Assembly: GCA_002197545.1 (NCBI GenBank) | Contig: NFUO01000484.1 | Location: 1 to 64,000 of the forward strand | Source of the DNA: Acidobacteria subdivision 2 bacterium RH1 MAG20 | Lineage (GTDB): Bacteria > Acidobacteriota > Terriglobia > Terriglobales > Acidobacteriaceae | Direction: 5' to 3' | Length of the DNA: 64,000 nucleotides | In this document: one piece after another, positions 1 through 8,098 of the stretch | Layout: every line of letters starts with the position of its first letter | Position numbering within the stretch: the first letter of the stretch is position 1 | Program-made: the position numbers and the translations under genes | Notes under the pieces: generated by a model | What the model was told of the DNA's origin: nothing | Databases searched by the model: none | The model's input: only the letters and a program-made list of their open reading frames with translations

Positions 1-71
1 ATGAGGGAAGATGAAGTCGTTGTCCCGCCCTTGTGGAGGAGACAGGGCCGGACAGTGAGATTTGGCAGGAA

Positions 72-344
72 CTACCGCAGATGTTGCCAGGCGTCGTAGG
101 TGCAGATACCGACGATGCCGATGGTCATCAGAGCAGCGGCATAGCCGAAGAGATTGACGTAAGGTCTGATCTTATTGACTTTGCGAACAATTTCGCCTTG
201 TTCGCGCTGCTCGTTAGATTCACTTTCGGTAAGGAAGAGCTGGTCTTCCTCGTAACGGGTTAGCTGGCCGCGATAGGCGAGCAGCGCCAGGAAGCAGGCT
301 GCGATTGCGGCCCAGACAATGAGCAGTACAGGTAGGTGGCTCAT
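72..344 (-). CDS. small two-helix membrane protein, unknown function
   Basis: A 90-residue protein with a hydrophobic helix at about residues 4-24 and a second at about 66-84, separated by an acidic/basic stretch rich in E, Q and R. The most likely topology is a hairpin in the inner membrane with the charged linker on one side. The start is supported by a GGAGG about nine bases upstream of the ATG. I do not recognise the family and assign no function. It lies near the window edge, so any operon partner to the left cannot be judged. Confidence 0.6.
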   Translation of the reverse strand: MSHLPVLLIVWAAIAACFLALLAYRGQLTRYEEDQLFLTESESNEQREQGEIVRKVNKIRPYVNLFGYAAALMTIGIVGICTYDAWQHLR

Positions 345-510
345 GGTGTGTTACCTCCGCCCTTGGGGAAAGGGTCCAGTTTCAGGAGGCTTTGCGATAC
401 GGGGCGGGTCCGGTGATGGGCTCGGAGGGTAGCACTCGGCATCCGAGGGAATCATACGCCTGGAAGGGAAGGATTGTGCAATATTTTTCGTGGAGGGAAT
501 CGAGCTGGAA

Positions 511-684
511 TTAGTGATGAAAGGCGATATGGAGGACGACCGCAGCGACCGTCGCGACTAACGCAACAACGACAGCAAGCATGGTGGCGATGAACCAGGC
601 CGTGCGGGTCGCGTTCTTCGGAGTGGGCTGGGTGATGCCGAAGGTATTGATGAAGGCATTCGACAGAAAGAGCAGTGGGCGCAT
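511..684 (-). CDS. small single-helix membrane protein, unknown function
   Basis: A short protein of 57 residues from the internal ATG at 684; the frame stays open to an ATG at 756, which would add 24 Lys/Pro/His-rich residues. The C-terminal half is one strong hydrophobic helix rich in Ala, Val and Leu, ending in His-His. Neither start has a clear Shine-Dalgarno sequence; the shorter form was chosen because its N-terminus looks more like a membrane protein start. It is divergent from the HesB-type gene at 851. No family is recognised. Confidence 0.45.
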   Translation of the reverse strand: MRPLLFLSNAFINTFGITQPTPKNATRTAWFIATMLAVVVALVATVAAVVLHIAFHH

Positions 685-850
685 AGTGGTTGGATGATAA
701 CTGAGAGAGCGAAGGGCCGGCTTTTTGCGCGGGTTTTTGTGCGGCTTTTCGTGCATCCGGGGGGTTGGAGGCGCATCTTATTGGATAAGCTTGCCGCTAT
801 GGTGGCGGGCGTCAGTGTGGAGTAGACTAGTAAATAAGGAGATTTGCCTG

Positions 851-1237
851 ATGTCCACTGCAACCGTTACCCCTACCGCTGAAGTCGTTACCGGAGCGCC
901 TGCTTCGACCGCGCCGGTGAATTTGACACCTTCCGCTATTGCCAAGGTGAAGGAGATTATGGCGACACAGGACCCTGTTCCGGCTGGACTGCGGATTGGT
1001 GTGGTTGGCGGCGGATGTTCCGGATTTCAATATTCGATGTCGTTCGAGAACCAGAGCGGCATGATGGACAAGGTCTATAAGTTCGAGGATCTAAAGGTGT
1101 TTGTCGACGCTACCTCGGCGGCGTACCTGAGCAATTGCCAAGTGGATTACGTCGAGACGCTTGAGGCCGCTGGCTTCAAGTTTGAAAATGCCGCAGTGAA
1201 GAGTACCTGTGGGTGCGGGTCTTCGTTCAGCGTTTAA
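851..1237 (+). CDS. HesB/IscA-family iron-sulfur cluster assembly protein
   Basis: A-type Fe-S carrier/assembly protein of 128 residues. The family holds or passes on Fe-S clusters or iron through three invariant cysteines; here these are C56 in GGGCSGF and C120/C122 in CGCGSSF near the C-terminus. An extra C96 is present. The first 23 residues are a Thr/Ala/Pro-rich extension before the conserved LTPSAIAKVKEI start of the domain. The ATG at 851 is preceded by AAGGAG at good spacing, so the longer open frame upstream is not used. No isc/suf genes adjoin it. It is a single-gene unit closed by the terminator at 1262-1286. Whether it is ErpA-, IscA- or SufA-like cannot be decided here. Confidence 0.9.
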   Translation: MSTATVTPTAEVVTGAPASTAPVNLTPSAIAKVKEIMATQDPVPAGLRIGVVGGGCSGFQYSMSFENQSGMMDKVYKFEDLKVFVDATSAAYLSNCQVDYVETLEAAGFKFENAAVKSTCGCGSSFSV

Positions 1238-1261
1238 TCTGAAATTGTTGGTGGACGCAGG

Positions 1262-1286
1262 GCCCCGGCTTCGGTTGGGGCTTTTT
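1262..1286 (+). terminator. rho-independent terminator with UUCG tetraloop
   Basis: GCCCC (1262-1266) pairs with GGGGC (1277-1281). The stem continues inward through two G-U pairs and a C-G pair closing a UUCG tetraloop. Five Ts follow at 1282-1286. It lies 24 bases after the HesB-family stop codon. Confidence 0.9.
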
Positions 1287-1421
1287 GCTGTTTTAGGGGA
1301 TTTTTGAGGGTGTGCGTAGCGTAGACATGGTATTTGGGTGACACTCCGTAGTGAATTGCGTGGTAAACATGGCCGTCGGAATGTTCTTGGCGCGGTTCTT
1401 GACGGGAAACACGAGACAGAG

Positions 1422-1703
1422 ATGCTGGATGAACGTGAGTTGTCGGAGAGGAACCGTGCGTCGTATCTGACGCTGCGATTTATGGCGCTGATGTTTATCT
1501 GCGGCGCGATGAATTTCACCCGTGGGAGCGTGCGGCACCAGCCGGATGATTTGATCGGCATGATGCTGTTTTATATAGTTGTCGCTCTTACTTTGCCGAA
1601 GGCGATCATTCTGTGGACGGCGGCTGATCCCCGGATAGATGGAGAACTGGGGATTGCTCAGTTCCTGATAGTCCGCAGACTGTCCATGACCGGAAGCGTC
1701 TAA
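1422..1703 (+). CDS. small membrane protein, unknown function
   Basis: From the ATG at 1422 this gives a 93-residue protein starting MLDERELSERNRAS. Two hydrophobic helices (about residues 15-35 and 45-65) flank a short loop, and the C-terminus is polar. The frame is open further upstream to 1338, but that extension is basic and unconvincing. A purine-rich GAGACAGAG precedes the chosen ATG. The gene ends 36 bases before gspF and may be co-transcribed with it, but its sequence gives no hint of a role in secretion. Confidence 0.5.
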   Translation: MLDERELSERNRASYLTLRFMALMFICGAMNFTRGSVRHQPDDLIGMMLFYIVVALTLPKAIILWTAADPRIDGELGIAQFLIVRRLSMTGSV

Positions 1704-1739
1704 GATAGACGGAGTCCTGCTTCGGGACTTTATCTCTCT

Positions 1740-2939
1740 ATGAATGAGTTTGTCATCAAGCTGGCGGATGAGCGGGGGCGGGTGCAGGAGCAGACTCTTG
1801 CGGCGGCTACGGCGGAAGAGCTGCGAACGCGGTTTACGCAGGCGGGGTATTACGTCTATTCGGTGAAGGCGCGGAGTGCGCTGGGGGGATCGAGCAAGAA
1901 AAAGGTCAAGCTGGAGTCGTTTCTTATCTTCAATCAGCAGTTTTTGACGCTGATTCGGGCGGGGTTGCCGATTCTGGGGTCGCTGGAGCTGCTGGCGCGG
2001 CGGCAGAAGGAGTTGCGGTTCAGGGCACAGCTTGAGGATGTTGCGGCCAGGGTAAAGACAGGAGAGTCGATCTCGCAGGCGTTTGAGGCACAGGGCGGGT
2101 TTCCGATTGTGTATACGACGACATTGCTGGCAGGAGAGCGGTCGGGAAACCTCGAAGAGGTCTTGCAGCGGTTTCTTGACTTTCAACGGGTTTCGCTGAC
2201 GTTCAGGAAAAAACTGAAGGCCAGCCTTATCTATCCGGCGTTGCTGGTGATGATGGTGGTGGGGCTTTTGATCTTTCTGATTACGTTTGTCGTGCCGCGG
2301 TTTGCGCAGCTCTATGACCAGTTGGGAACGCATCTTCCGTGGTTGACGACGGTTATGCTGCAGATGGGGCAGTATGTGCAGCACTATGGAATTTATGCGG
2401 TGATTGTCGTGGCGGCAGTGGGCTTTCTGGCATCCAAATGGATAAAGACTGATTCCGGAGCTATAACGGTGGACCGGATTCGGATTGGTCTGCCCATCTT
2501 TGGGAATGTCTGGCTGAAGTACCAGGTGGGGCTGTTCAGCCGGACGCTTTCTACGCTGCTGACGGGCGGGTTGCCGCTGGTTCCGTCGCTGGAGACGGCG
2601 GCGCGGTCGATTGATTCTAAACAGATTGCGAATGCAGTTTACCGATCGGTGGAGACGGTGCGGGAGGGCAGGGGCCTGTCGGCCAGTCTGCAGTCGACGA
2701 AGGTGTTTCCGGAGCTTGCGATTGAGATGATTGAGGTTGGCGAGTCGACGGGCGCTCTGCCGCAGATGTTGAACTCGGTCGCGGAGTTTTTCGAGGAGGA
2801 TGTGCAGACGAATTTGACGGCGGCCATGAGTTTGATCGAGCCGGCGATTTTGATTGTGATGGGCGTGGTGGTAACGGGGATTCTGGTTGCGCTTTATCTG
2901 CCGATCTTCAGCCTGAGCGCGGGTGGAATGACCAGGTAG
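1740..2939 (+). CDS. gspF: type II secretion / type IV pilus inner-membrane platform protein (GspF/PilC)
   Basis: 399-residue polytopic platform protein of the T2SS/T4P machinery, which couples the cytoplasmic ATPase to pseudopilin assembly. It shows the family layout: a short N-terminal cytoplasmic region, two repeated GspF domains (about 65-190 and 270-390), and three membrane helices at about 165-190, 215-232 and 365-390. Family signatures include the FNQQFLTLIRAG start of the first repeat and LFSRTLSTLLTGGLPL at the second. The length is normal for the family. The ATPase partner is not adjacent but starts 2.4 kb downstream, with unrelated genes between. GspF and PilC are not separable from sequence alone. 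Confidence 0.9.
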   Translation: MNEFVIKLADERGRVQEQTLAAATAEELRTRFTQAGYYVYSVKARSALGGSSKKKVKLESFLIFNQQFLTLIRAGLPILGSLELLARRQKELRFRAQLEDVAARVKTGESISQAFEAQGGFPIVYTTTLLAGERSGNLEEVLQRFLDFQRVSLTFRKKLKASLIYPALLVMMVVGLLIFLITFVVPRFAQLYDQLGTHLPWLTTVMLQMGQYVQHYGIYAVIVVAAVGFLASKWIKTDSGAITVDRIRIGLPIFGNVWLKYQVGLFSRTLSTLLTGGLPLVPSLETAARSIDSKQIANAVYRSVETVREGRGLSASLQSTKVFPELAIEMIEVGESTGALPQMLNSVAEFFEEDVQTNLTAAMSLIEPAILIVMGVVVTGILVALYLPIFSLSAGGMTR

Positions 2940-2992
2940 GGCATGTACGTCCTATCATTACCACTGACGATGTCTTCGTATGAAAGAAGGCC

Positions 2993-3667
2993 ATGATGAA
3001 CCCAGTGCCCACCCAATCTATAGAAACAGGCAACGCAGGAAAAAGCGGTTATCCTTACTGGCTGAGAATCGGTTTCTGGGCTTGTATTGTCATTGCTATT
3101 GCTGTGGTATTGCGGCGGGTCGTTGCGCTTGCGCATCCGCAGCAGTCTGGCCCTCCACAAATGGCTGCACTCGATGCGATATTTGCATCCCATGCTGGGC
3201 TGACGCTGGCCCATATTCTTCCGGCGATGGCATTTGTTGTATTGACCCCGATTGTTCTTTTGCGCTGGTCAAAGGCAGTGTGGCTGGAACAGGTGTTTTT
3301 TTTACTGGGTGCTGTGGTAGGCATTACTGCTTATGGCATGAGTGTCTATCCCGTTGGAGGATGGGTGGAACGCTCGGCCGTACTTTTTTTCAACAGCCTA
3401 TTTTTGTTTTCGCTAGGACGCGCCTATTGGCATATGCGTCATGGGGCACTGCTTCAGGAGAAGCGGTGGTTGATACGTGCCATTGGAATATTGCTTGGCA
3501 TAGCTACGACTCGTCCTGTCATGGGAGTGTTCTTCGCTACCAGCCGGCTGACGCATCTTGAGCCGAGGCAGTTTTTCGGTATTGCCTTCTGGATTGGCTT
3601 TTCGATCAATACGATTGCTGTTGAGTTCTGGCTGCGCTCCAAAAATTATCAGATTCACAGTGCGTGA
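2993..3667 (+). CDS. DUF2306-like integral membrane protein
   Basis: A 224-residue membrane protein with about six hydrophobic segments (roughly 25-45, 68-90, 95-115, 128-145, 160-180 and 190-212). His-rich helix ends (SHAGLTLAHILPAM and YWHMRHG) resemble the DUF2306 family, whose role is unknown. The start is one of two tandem ATGs preceded by AAAGAAGG. It sits inside what looks like an interruption of the secretion operon and is lower in GC than its neighbours, with runs such as eight Ts near 3300. The family call is by general resemblance and is moderate. Confidence 0.65.
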   Translation: MMNPVPTQSIETGNAGKSGYPYWLRIGFWACIVIAIAVVLRRVVALAHPQQSGPPQMAALDAIFASHAGLTLAHILPAMAFVVLTPIVLLRWSKAVWLEQVFFLLGAVVGITAYGMSVYPVGGWVERSAVLFFNSLFLFSLGRAYWHMRHGALLQEKRWLIRAIGILLGIATTRPVMGVFFATSRLTHLEPRQFFGIAFWIGFSINTIAVEFWLRSKNYQIHSA

Positions 3668-3723
3668 TGGCACTAGGGTCGAGGACTTAATTCCGGTTCT
3701 TTCCCCCGAGAGGGAAAAATATG

Positions 3724-3745
3724 ACCATGGTATGATGACCATGGT
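3724..3745. promoter_or_regulatory. candidate autoregulatory operator of the toxin-antitoxin module
   Basis: Two copies of the perfect palindrome ACCATGGT, at 3724-3731 and 3738-3745, with starts 14 bases apart. They lie directly in front of the antitoxin start. Phd/YefM-type antitoxins repress their own operon through short paired palindromes at this position; that role is inferred here. Confidence 0.5.
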
Positions 3746-3751
3746 GATGTG

Positions 3752-4267
3752 ATGAAAACAATGGCGGCAGGGGTGTTCAAGACGAAGTGTCTGACCGTGA
3801 TGGATGAGGTGGCGAAGAAGCGGGAGCCAGTCCTGATTACAAAGAAGGGCAAGCCGGTGGCACAGCTTGTGCCTGTAGATTCGAAGGACGACCCTCTTGC
3901 GGACTTCTATTTTGGCAAGATAAAGGTGCTGGGCGACATCGTTTCGCCGATCGTGCCATTGGAAGACTGGGACGCTCTTAATGATCCTTGTCGATACGCA
4001 TGTGGTGGTGTGGCTTTCGGGAGAACGGAAGAAATTGTCGCCAGTTGCATTGTCTACCATTGCAGAGGCGCGGGCGAATGGCGGTGGAATTGCGGTCTCC
4101 GATGTAACGTTATGGGAGCTTGCGATGCTGGCAGTACGGCGGCGAATCGACCTTCCGGACTCGTTGGAGGCTTTTCTGCGGCATGTGGAAGAGAATTTTG
4201 TAGTGCTGCCGGTAAGCGGGAAGATTGCTGCACGGGGGACGCAGTTCGCGGAGTCTTATCCGCGTGA
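3752..4267 (+). CDS. Phd/YefM-family antitoxin with an abnormal out-of-frame C-terminal extension
   Basis: The first 76 residues are a standard Phd/YefM antitoxin: a DNA-binding N-terminal half (GVFKTKCLTVMDEVAKKREPVLITKKGKPVAQLVPV) and a toxin-binding tail ending PLEDWDALN. Such proteins normally stop at about 75-85 residues, overlapping the toxin start. Here the frame runs about 95 codons further through the toxin gene in a different frame, giving a Cys/Gly/Arg-rich tail that does not look like a real domain. Restoring one A at 3980-3981 would give DWDALK followed by TGA, with the usual ATGA overlap with the toxin ATG at 3981. I read it as an antitoxin with a lost stop, or a sequence error. 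GTG 3749, ATG 3752 and ATG 3761 are possible starts. Confidence 0.7.
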   Translation: MKTMAAGVFKTKCLTVMDEVAKKREPVLITKKGKPVAQLVPVDSKDDPLADFYFGKIKVLGDIVSPIVPLEDWDALNDPCRYACGGVAFGRTEEIVASCIVYHCRGAGEWRWNCGLRCNVMGACDAGSTAANRPSGLVGGFSAACGREFCSAAGKREDCCTGDAVRGVLSA

Positions 4268-4373
4268 TCCGATGGATCGGATTATCGGCGCAACCGCTGT
4301 GGTGGAGGGAATTTCTCTTGTGTCGGCAGATGAGAAGATACGCGGTTCGCGAGAAGTGACAACGATCTGGTAG
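3981..4373 (+). CDS. VapC-like PIN-domain toxin ribonuclease
   Basis: 130-residue PIN-domain protein. Toxins of this family are Mg-dependent RNases held inactive by the cognate antitoxin. Acidic active-site residues are in place: D5 in VDTHVVVW, E46 in LWELAML, the D96/D99 pair in RDPMDRIIGATA, and D117 in SADEKI. The length is full. Its start overlaps the antitoxin reading frame, as expected for a coupled operon. If the antitoxin is truly altered, persistence of an intact toxin would need explanation. Confidence 0.88.
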   Translation: MILVDTHVVVWLSGERKKLSPVALSTIAEARANGGGIAVSDVTLWELAMLAVRRRIDLPDSLEAFLRHVEENFVVLPVSGKIAARGTQFAESYPRDPMDRIIGATAVVEGISLVSADEKIRGSREVTTIW

Positions 4374-4490
4374 GCAGACGGATGATATGTTGACCTGGCT
4401 GTGACTCGCTGGAGGGTATCGACATATAACCATCAGGGATGATCAAAGGAATACGCTTATTTCCCGGCGAGGCATGTCGCAGGTACGAGC

Positions 4491-4567
4491 AAACCGCAGG
4501 TCCACCGCAGGTTCTTCGACTGCGTCTCTCGCGATGAAACTGCGCGAGACGTCGCTCAGGATGACAC
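4491..4567. repeat. hairpin-forming intergenic element, likely dispersed
   Basis: The 244-base gap between the toxin and the HdeD-like gene has no convincing gene. It holds ACCGCAGGT twice (4493-4501 and 4504-4512). These are followed by a hairpin, TCTCGCG at 4527-4533 pairing with CGCGAGA at 4543-4549 around a nine-base loop, and then CGCTCAGGATGACA. The pattern 'TTCGACTGCG ... CGCTCAGGATGACA' resembles a short element I recall as dispersed in Terriglobia genomes. There is only one copy in this window, so its repeat status is from memory. Confidence 0.4.
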
Positions 4568-4617
4568 TCTAAAAGGAAATCAATCCCATACGCTCCGTAT
4601 CTAGATGTCGATGCTGC

Positions 4618-5178
4618 CTAGAGGGCGTTGGCGAGGGCGCGGTGGCAGGCGAGCGAGAACATGAGGCGCGAGATGCCGCTGAAGAGCATACTGATGCCTA
4701 CCAGCGTTCCGATGGCCCAGATAGTGCTGAACGGCCATGTTCTCCAGATCATGATAGCGAGGATGAGGGTGACGACTCCTTCGAGAATCATCCAGGCGCG
4801 ACCGCTGCGAGTGATTTGGAAGGCGAGGATGATTTCGAATATTCCTTCGATACAGAGATAGATGGCCAGCAAGAGCGTCAGCGATAGCAGTCCGGCAAGT
4901 GGATGCAGGATAAGGTAGCCGCCGGCAAAAAGATAGACGAGAGCGACAAGGACCTCCCACACTACGGCGCCGGCGGAGTGGGATTTCCAGGCGAAGATGA
5001 GATGTGCGATTCCGCTGAGGAGTAACAGCCAGCCGATGTAGAGGGTGACGCCCAGGCCCATGATGGGCGGAAGGAGAATAGCAACTAGTCCCGCCAGGAT
5101 CAGGAAGATGCTGAGTGCAATGGACCAGCCGATGGATTTGGGGGGAATCGAGGAGCAAGCAGTGGGTACAACGATCAT
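4618..5178 (-). CDS. HdeD/DUF308-family membrane protein
   Basis: A 186-residue protein made almost entirely of six hydrophobic helices arranged as three pairs, the DUF308 layout seen in E. coli HdeD. In that protein the family is linked to acid resistance at high cell density. Family-like features are short loops and repeated Gly-rich helix starts such as GWLLLLSGIAHLIFAW and YLCIEGIFEIILAF. It lies on the opposite strand to the surrounding secretion genes and divergent from gspE. Acid tolerance would suit an acidobacterium, but that is inference from the family. Confidence 0.8.
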   Translation of the reverse strand: MIVVPTACSSIPPKSIGWSIALSIFLILAGLVAILLPPIMGLGVTLYIGWLLLLSGIAHLIFAWKSHSAGAVVWEVLVALVYLFAGGYLILHPLAGLLSLTLLLAIYLCIEGIFEIILAFQITRSGRAWMILEGVVTLILAIMIWRTWPFSTIWAIGTLVGISMLFSGISRLMFSLACHRALANAL

Positions 5179-5312
5179 GGAGAATCTCCAGGCGCTGCGT
5201 AATGCTGTTAGAGGAGGATACCACGGGAGGTTCCGTTCCTAGATAATGGGGTCGGGCCGGATTTCGGATTAGATGAGCAGTGACGGATGGGGTGGAAGGG
5301 AGTCTTACGGGT

Positions 5313-6947
5313 ATGGCAAATGCACCTTTGGCAATCCCAATCAATGAGTTGGGGATGAACGAGACCGAGCGCGCGCAGGGATTGGCGCGGCGCTATCATG
5401 CGGAGTTTGTCGACCTGAAGAACTTCAAAATTCAGCATGAACTGTTCAAGACGGTCCCGGTGGACATGATGTTCCGGTACAACTTCGTTCCGCTGGAGCA
5501 GAGGGACGGGCGGCTGGCGATTGCGGTCAGCGATCCTTCAAAGCTGATGGTGCTTGACGAGATCTCGGGGTTGCTGGGGACGCGGCTGATTACTCGGGTG
5601 GCGACGCTTTCGCAGATTACCGATCTGCTGAAGAAGACGGAGCAGTCTCAACGGGTGCTCGACGAGGCGAGCGAGGGGCTGGCATTCGATGTGCTGTCGA
5701 GCGAGGACAATGCGGAGGAAAATATCTCCATCGAGCGGCTGACCAGCGAGGACGATATTTCGCCGATTATCCGGTTGGTGGATACGACGATCTTTACGGC
5801 GCTGGAGCGGCGGGCGAGCGATATTCACTTAGAGACGTTTGATGATTCGTTGCTGGTGAAGTACAGAATCGACGGCGTGTTGCAGCAGGCGATGGCCCCG
5901 ATTGCGCGGGAGCATCATCAGACGATTCTTTCGCGTATCAAGGTCATGAGCGAGCTTGATATTGCGGAGCGGCGCGTGCCGCAGGATGGACGGTTTCGGG
6001 TCCGGTATAAGGGCAGGTTGATCGATTTTCGTGTGTCGATCATGCCTACGGTGCATGGGGAGAATGCCGTGCTTCGTGTGCTGGATAAGGAGTCGATGAG
6101 CGAGAAGTTCAAGAAACTGTCGCTCGATGTGGTGGGATTTGCGGACAGGGACCTGGAGCGGTTTCGACGGTATATCAAGGAACCGTATGGCATGGTTCTG
6201 GTGACCGGGCCTACCGGGTCGGGTAAGACGACGACGCTCTATGCCGCGCTGAACGAGATCAAGAGCGAAGAAGACAAGATCATTACGATTGAAGATCCTG
6301 TCGAGTATCAGATTCGCGGGATTACGCAGATTCCGGTGAATGAGAAGAAGGGGCTGACGTTTGCCCGAGGGTTGCGGTCGATTCTGCGGCATGACCCGGA
6401 CAAGATTCTGGTCGGCGAGATTCGCGATGCAGAGACGGCGCAGATTGCGATCAACTCTGCTTTGACGGGGCATCTGGTGTTCACTACCGTCCACGCAAAT
6501 AACGTCGTCGATGTGTTGGGACGTTTTCTGAATATGGGAGTCGAGCCCTATAACTTTGTCTCGGCGTTGAACTGTATTCTGGCGCAACGGCTGGTGCGGC
6601 AGGTCTGCGAGTTTTGCGTGCGGGATGTGCATTACAGCGATGCGGACCTGATCGCGAGCGGGTTGGAGCCGGAGGAGTGGCGTGGATTTAATTTCCGCGA
6701 GGGCTCTGGATGTATCGAGTGCGGCGGGACGGGGTATCGTGGCCGGTCGGCGATCCATGAGCTGCTGGAGCTGGATGACGAGATTCGCGAGATGCTGCTG
6801 GCGAAAAAGCCGGGCAGCGAGATTCGCAAGAAAGCGCGAGATAAGGGGATGTCGTTTTTGCGGGATTCGGCCTTGGAGCGGGTCCGCGCAGGTGTGACTA
6901 CGCTGCGGGAGATCAATAAGGTTACGTTTATTGAGGCGGGACGATAG
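5313..6947 (+). CDS. gspE: type II secretion / type IV pilus assembly ATPase (GspE/PilB)
   Basis: Hexameric ATPase that drives pseudopilin extension, 544 residues from the ATG at 5313 (GGAAGGGAG upstream; the frame is open to a GTG at 5280). It has an N-terminal GspE/MshEN domain (about 1-130), then the ATPase core: Walker A GPTGSGKTTT, an Asp box around EDPVEY, the Walker B-like region ILVGEIRD, and a His box near GHLVFTTVHAN. A zinc-binding tetracysteine is present (CEFC and CIEC, about 55 residues apart). All key residues are present. It starts the gspE-pilMNOP-pseudopilin run downstream; its GspF partner lies upstream at 1740. Confidence 0.93.
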   Translation: MANAPLAIPINELGMNETERAQGLARRYHAEFVDLKNFKIQHELFKTVPVDMMFRYNFVPLEQRDGRLAIAVSDPSKLMVLDEISGLLGTRLITRVATLSQITDLLKKTEQSQRVLDEASEGLAFDVLSSEDNAEENISIERLTSEDDISPIIRLVDTTIFTALERRASDIHLETFDDSLLVKYRIDGVLQQAMAPIAREHHQTILSRIKVMSELDIAERRVPQDGRFRVRYKGRLIDFRVSIMPTVHGENAVLRVLDKESMSEKFKKLSLDVVGFADRDLERFRRYIKEPYGMVLVTGPTGSGKTTTLYAALNEIKSEEDKIITIEDPVEYQIRGITQIPVNEKKGLTFARGLRSILRHDPDKILVGEIRDAETAQIAINSALTGHLVFTTVHANNVVDVLGRFLNMGVEPYNFVSALNCILAQRLVRQVCEFCVRDVHYSDADLIASGLEPEEWRGFNFREGSGCIECGGTGYRGRSAIHELLELDDEIREMLLAKKPGSEIRKKARDKGMSFLRDSALERVRAGVTTLREINKVTFIEAGR

Positions 6948-7000
6948 GGACTAGGGGTGTTTTAGATGGTTGCGCGGTTGAGAAGGTAAGCTAGGACGGC

Positions 7001-8098
7001 ATGGAATTTTTACCGAAAAGTTTGGGGACGCGGCCTCGGCTGGCTGTGGAGGTGAGGCCCGAGGGCGTAGTGGCTGCGCGCGCGGAGGATGCGGCTGCGC
7101 TGCTGACGGCCGTTGCTCGGGCGGATGTGGCTGCCGGCGCGGTGACGCCGAGCTTGAAGGTGGGCAATATTGCGGATCGCGTCGGCGTGGCGGCTGCGAT
7201 CCGAAAGGTTTTGGATGAAGTTGCGGGGAGGGGCTCGGAGCGGGGCGTTGGGCGGGATGTGACCGTGGTGGTTCCGGATGCGGCGGTGCGGGTGCTGTTG
7301 TTGGATTTTGATCAGTTGCCGTCGAAGGCCGCGGATGCCCTGCCCGTAGTTCGGTTTCGGTTGAAGAAAGTGTTGCCGTTTGATGCGGACACGGCGGCTG
7401 TGAGCTATCAGGTGATGACGAGTGAGCGGGGTGGGGTGCGGGTGATGGCGGTGGCGATGCCGAGAGATGTGCTGGAGGAGTATGAAGGCGTGGTGACGGC
7501 AGCGGGATATCTGCCGGGGGCGGTGCTGCCGAGTACGCTGGCTGCGCTAGCGGGACTGGATGCGACGGAAGTTCCGGCGCTGGTGGTAAATGCCGGGCTG
7601 GGCGGGGTTACGACAGCGATTGTGAAGGGCGGGATTTTGTTGCTGCACCGGTCGTTGGATCTAAGTGCGAATGCCGAAGTTGCCGTGGTGGAGGTAACGG
7701 CTGGAGAAAGCACACCGAGTGTTGTGCGGGCGGGACAGTTACCGGGTGGATATGATCGTTTTGACGCAGAGGCCGCTATGCAGACTTTGGTGGTCGAGCA
7801 GGCGGAGATTCGGGAGTTGGCTACGATTGCTGCCGCGCAAGCGGCTGCTATTGAAGTAACGCAGGCTGTGAGCGTGGCGGCGGCTTATTTTGAGGACACG
7901 CTACAGACTTTTCCGGAGAATTTGCTTGCTGCAGGGACTATGGGCGCGGATAGGCTGGTTGCGATGATGGAAGAGAATGGGCTGTCGGATTTGCATGTGC
8001 AGGAGTTGGTGGATGCGGGGATGATGGAGGCTGGGGCGGTGTCGGCAAGTGTGCCGCGGGGCTGGCTGGCTGGCGTGCGAGGAGCGTTGAAGAGCTGA
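7001..8098 (+). CDS. PilM-like actin-fold pilus assembly protein
   Basis: 365-residue soluble protein at the position of PilM (the cytoplasmic GspL equivalent), directly before PilN- and PilO-like genes. The fold is suggested by alternating beta/Gly patterns and the stretch VVRFRLKKVLPFDADTAAVSYQV, which resembles the PilM/GspL region preceding the second subdomain. The classical PilM N-terminal GIDIG motif is degenerate (LAVEVRPEGVVAAR), so nucleotide binding may be lost. Its stop overlaps the next start (TGATG). Assignment rests mainly on gene order plus size. Confidence 0.7.
   Translation: MEFLPKSLGTRPRLAVEVRPEGVVAARAEDAAALLTAVARADVAAGAVTPSLKVGNIADRVGVAAAIRKVLDEVAGRGSERGVGRDVTVVVPDAAVRVLLLDFDQLPSKAADALPVVRFRLKKVLPFDADTAAVSYQVMTSERGGVRVMAVAMPRDVLEEYEGVVTAAGYLPGAVLPSTLAALAGLDATEVPALVVNAGLGGVTTAIVKGGILLLHRSLDLSANAEVAVVEVTAGESTPSVVRAGQLPGGYDRFDAEAAMQTLVVEQAEIRELATIAAAQAAAIEVTQAVSVAAAYFEDTLQTFPENLLAAGTMGADRLVAMMEENGLSDLHVQELVDAGMMEAGAVSASVPRGWLAGVRGALKS

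Noticed and set aside
1293..2384. 363-codon open frame on the minus strand, rich in Arg, His and Gln
   Set aside because: It is the antisense of gspF and its flank. Composition is that of a shadow frame and there is no ribosome binding site or recognisable domain.
2980..3561. 193-codon frame in another register over the DUF2306-like gene
   Set aside because: Cys/Trp-rich nonsense translation. The 2993 frame has a ribosome binding site and clean membrane helices.
4491..4567. Possible CRISPR or attachment site in the repeated ACCGCAGGT sequence
   Set aside because: Only two short copies 11 bases apart, no spacers, and no integrase nearby.
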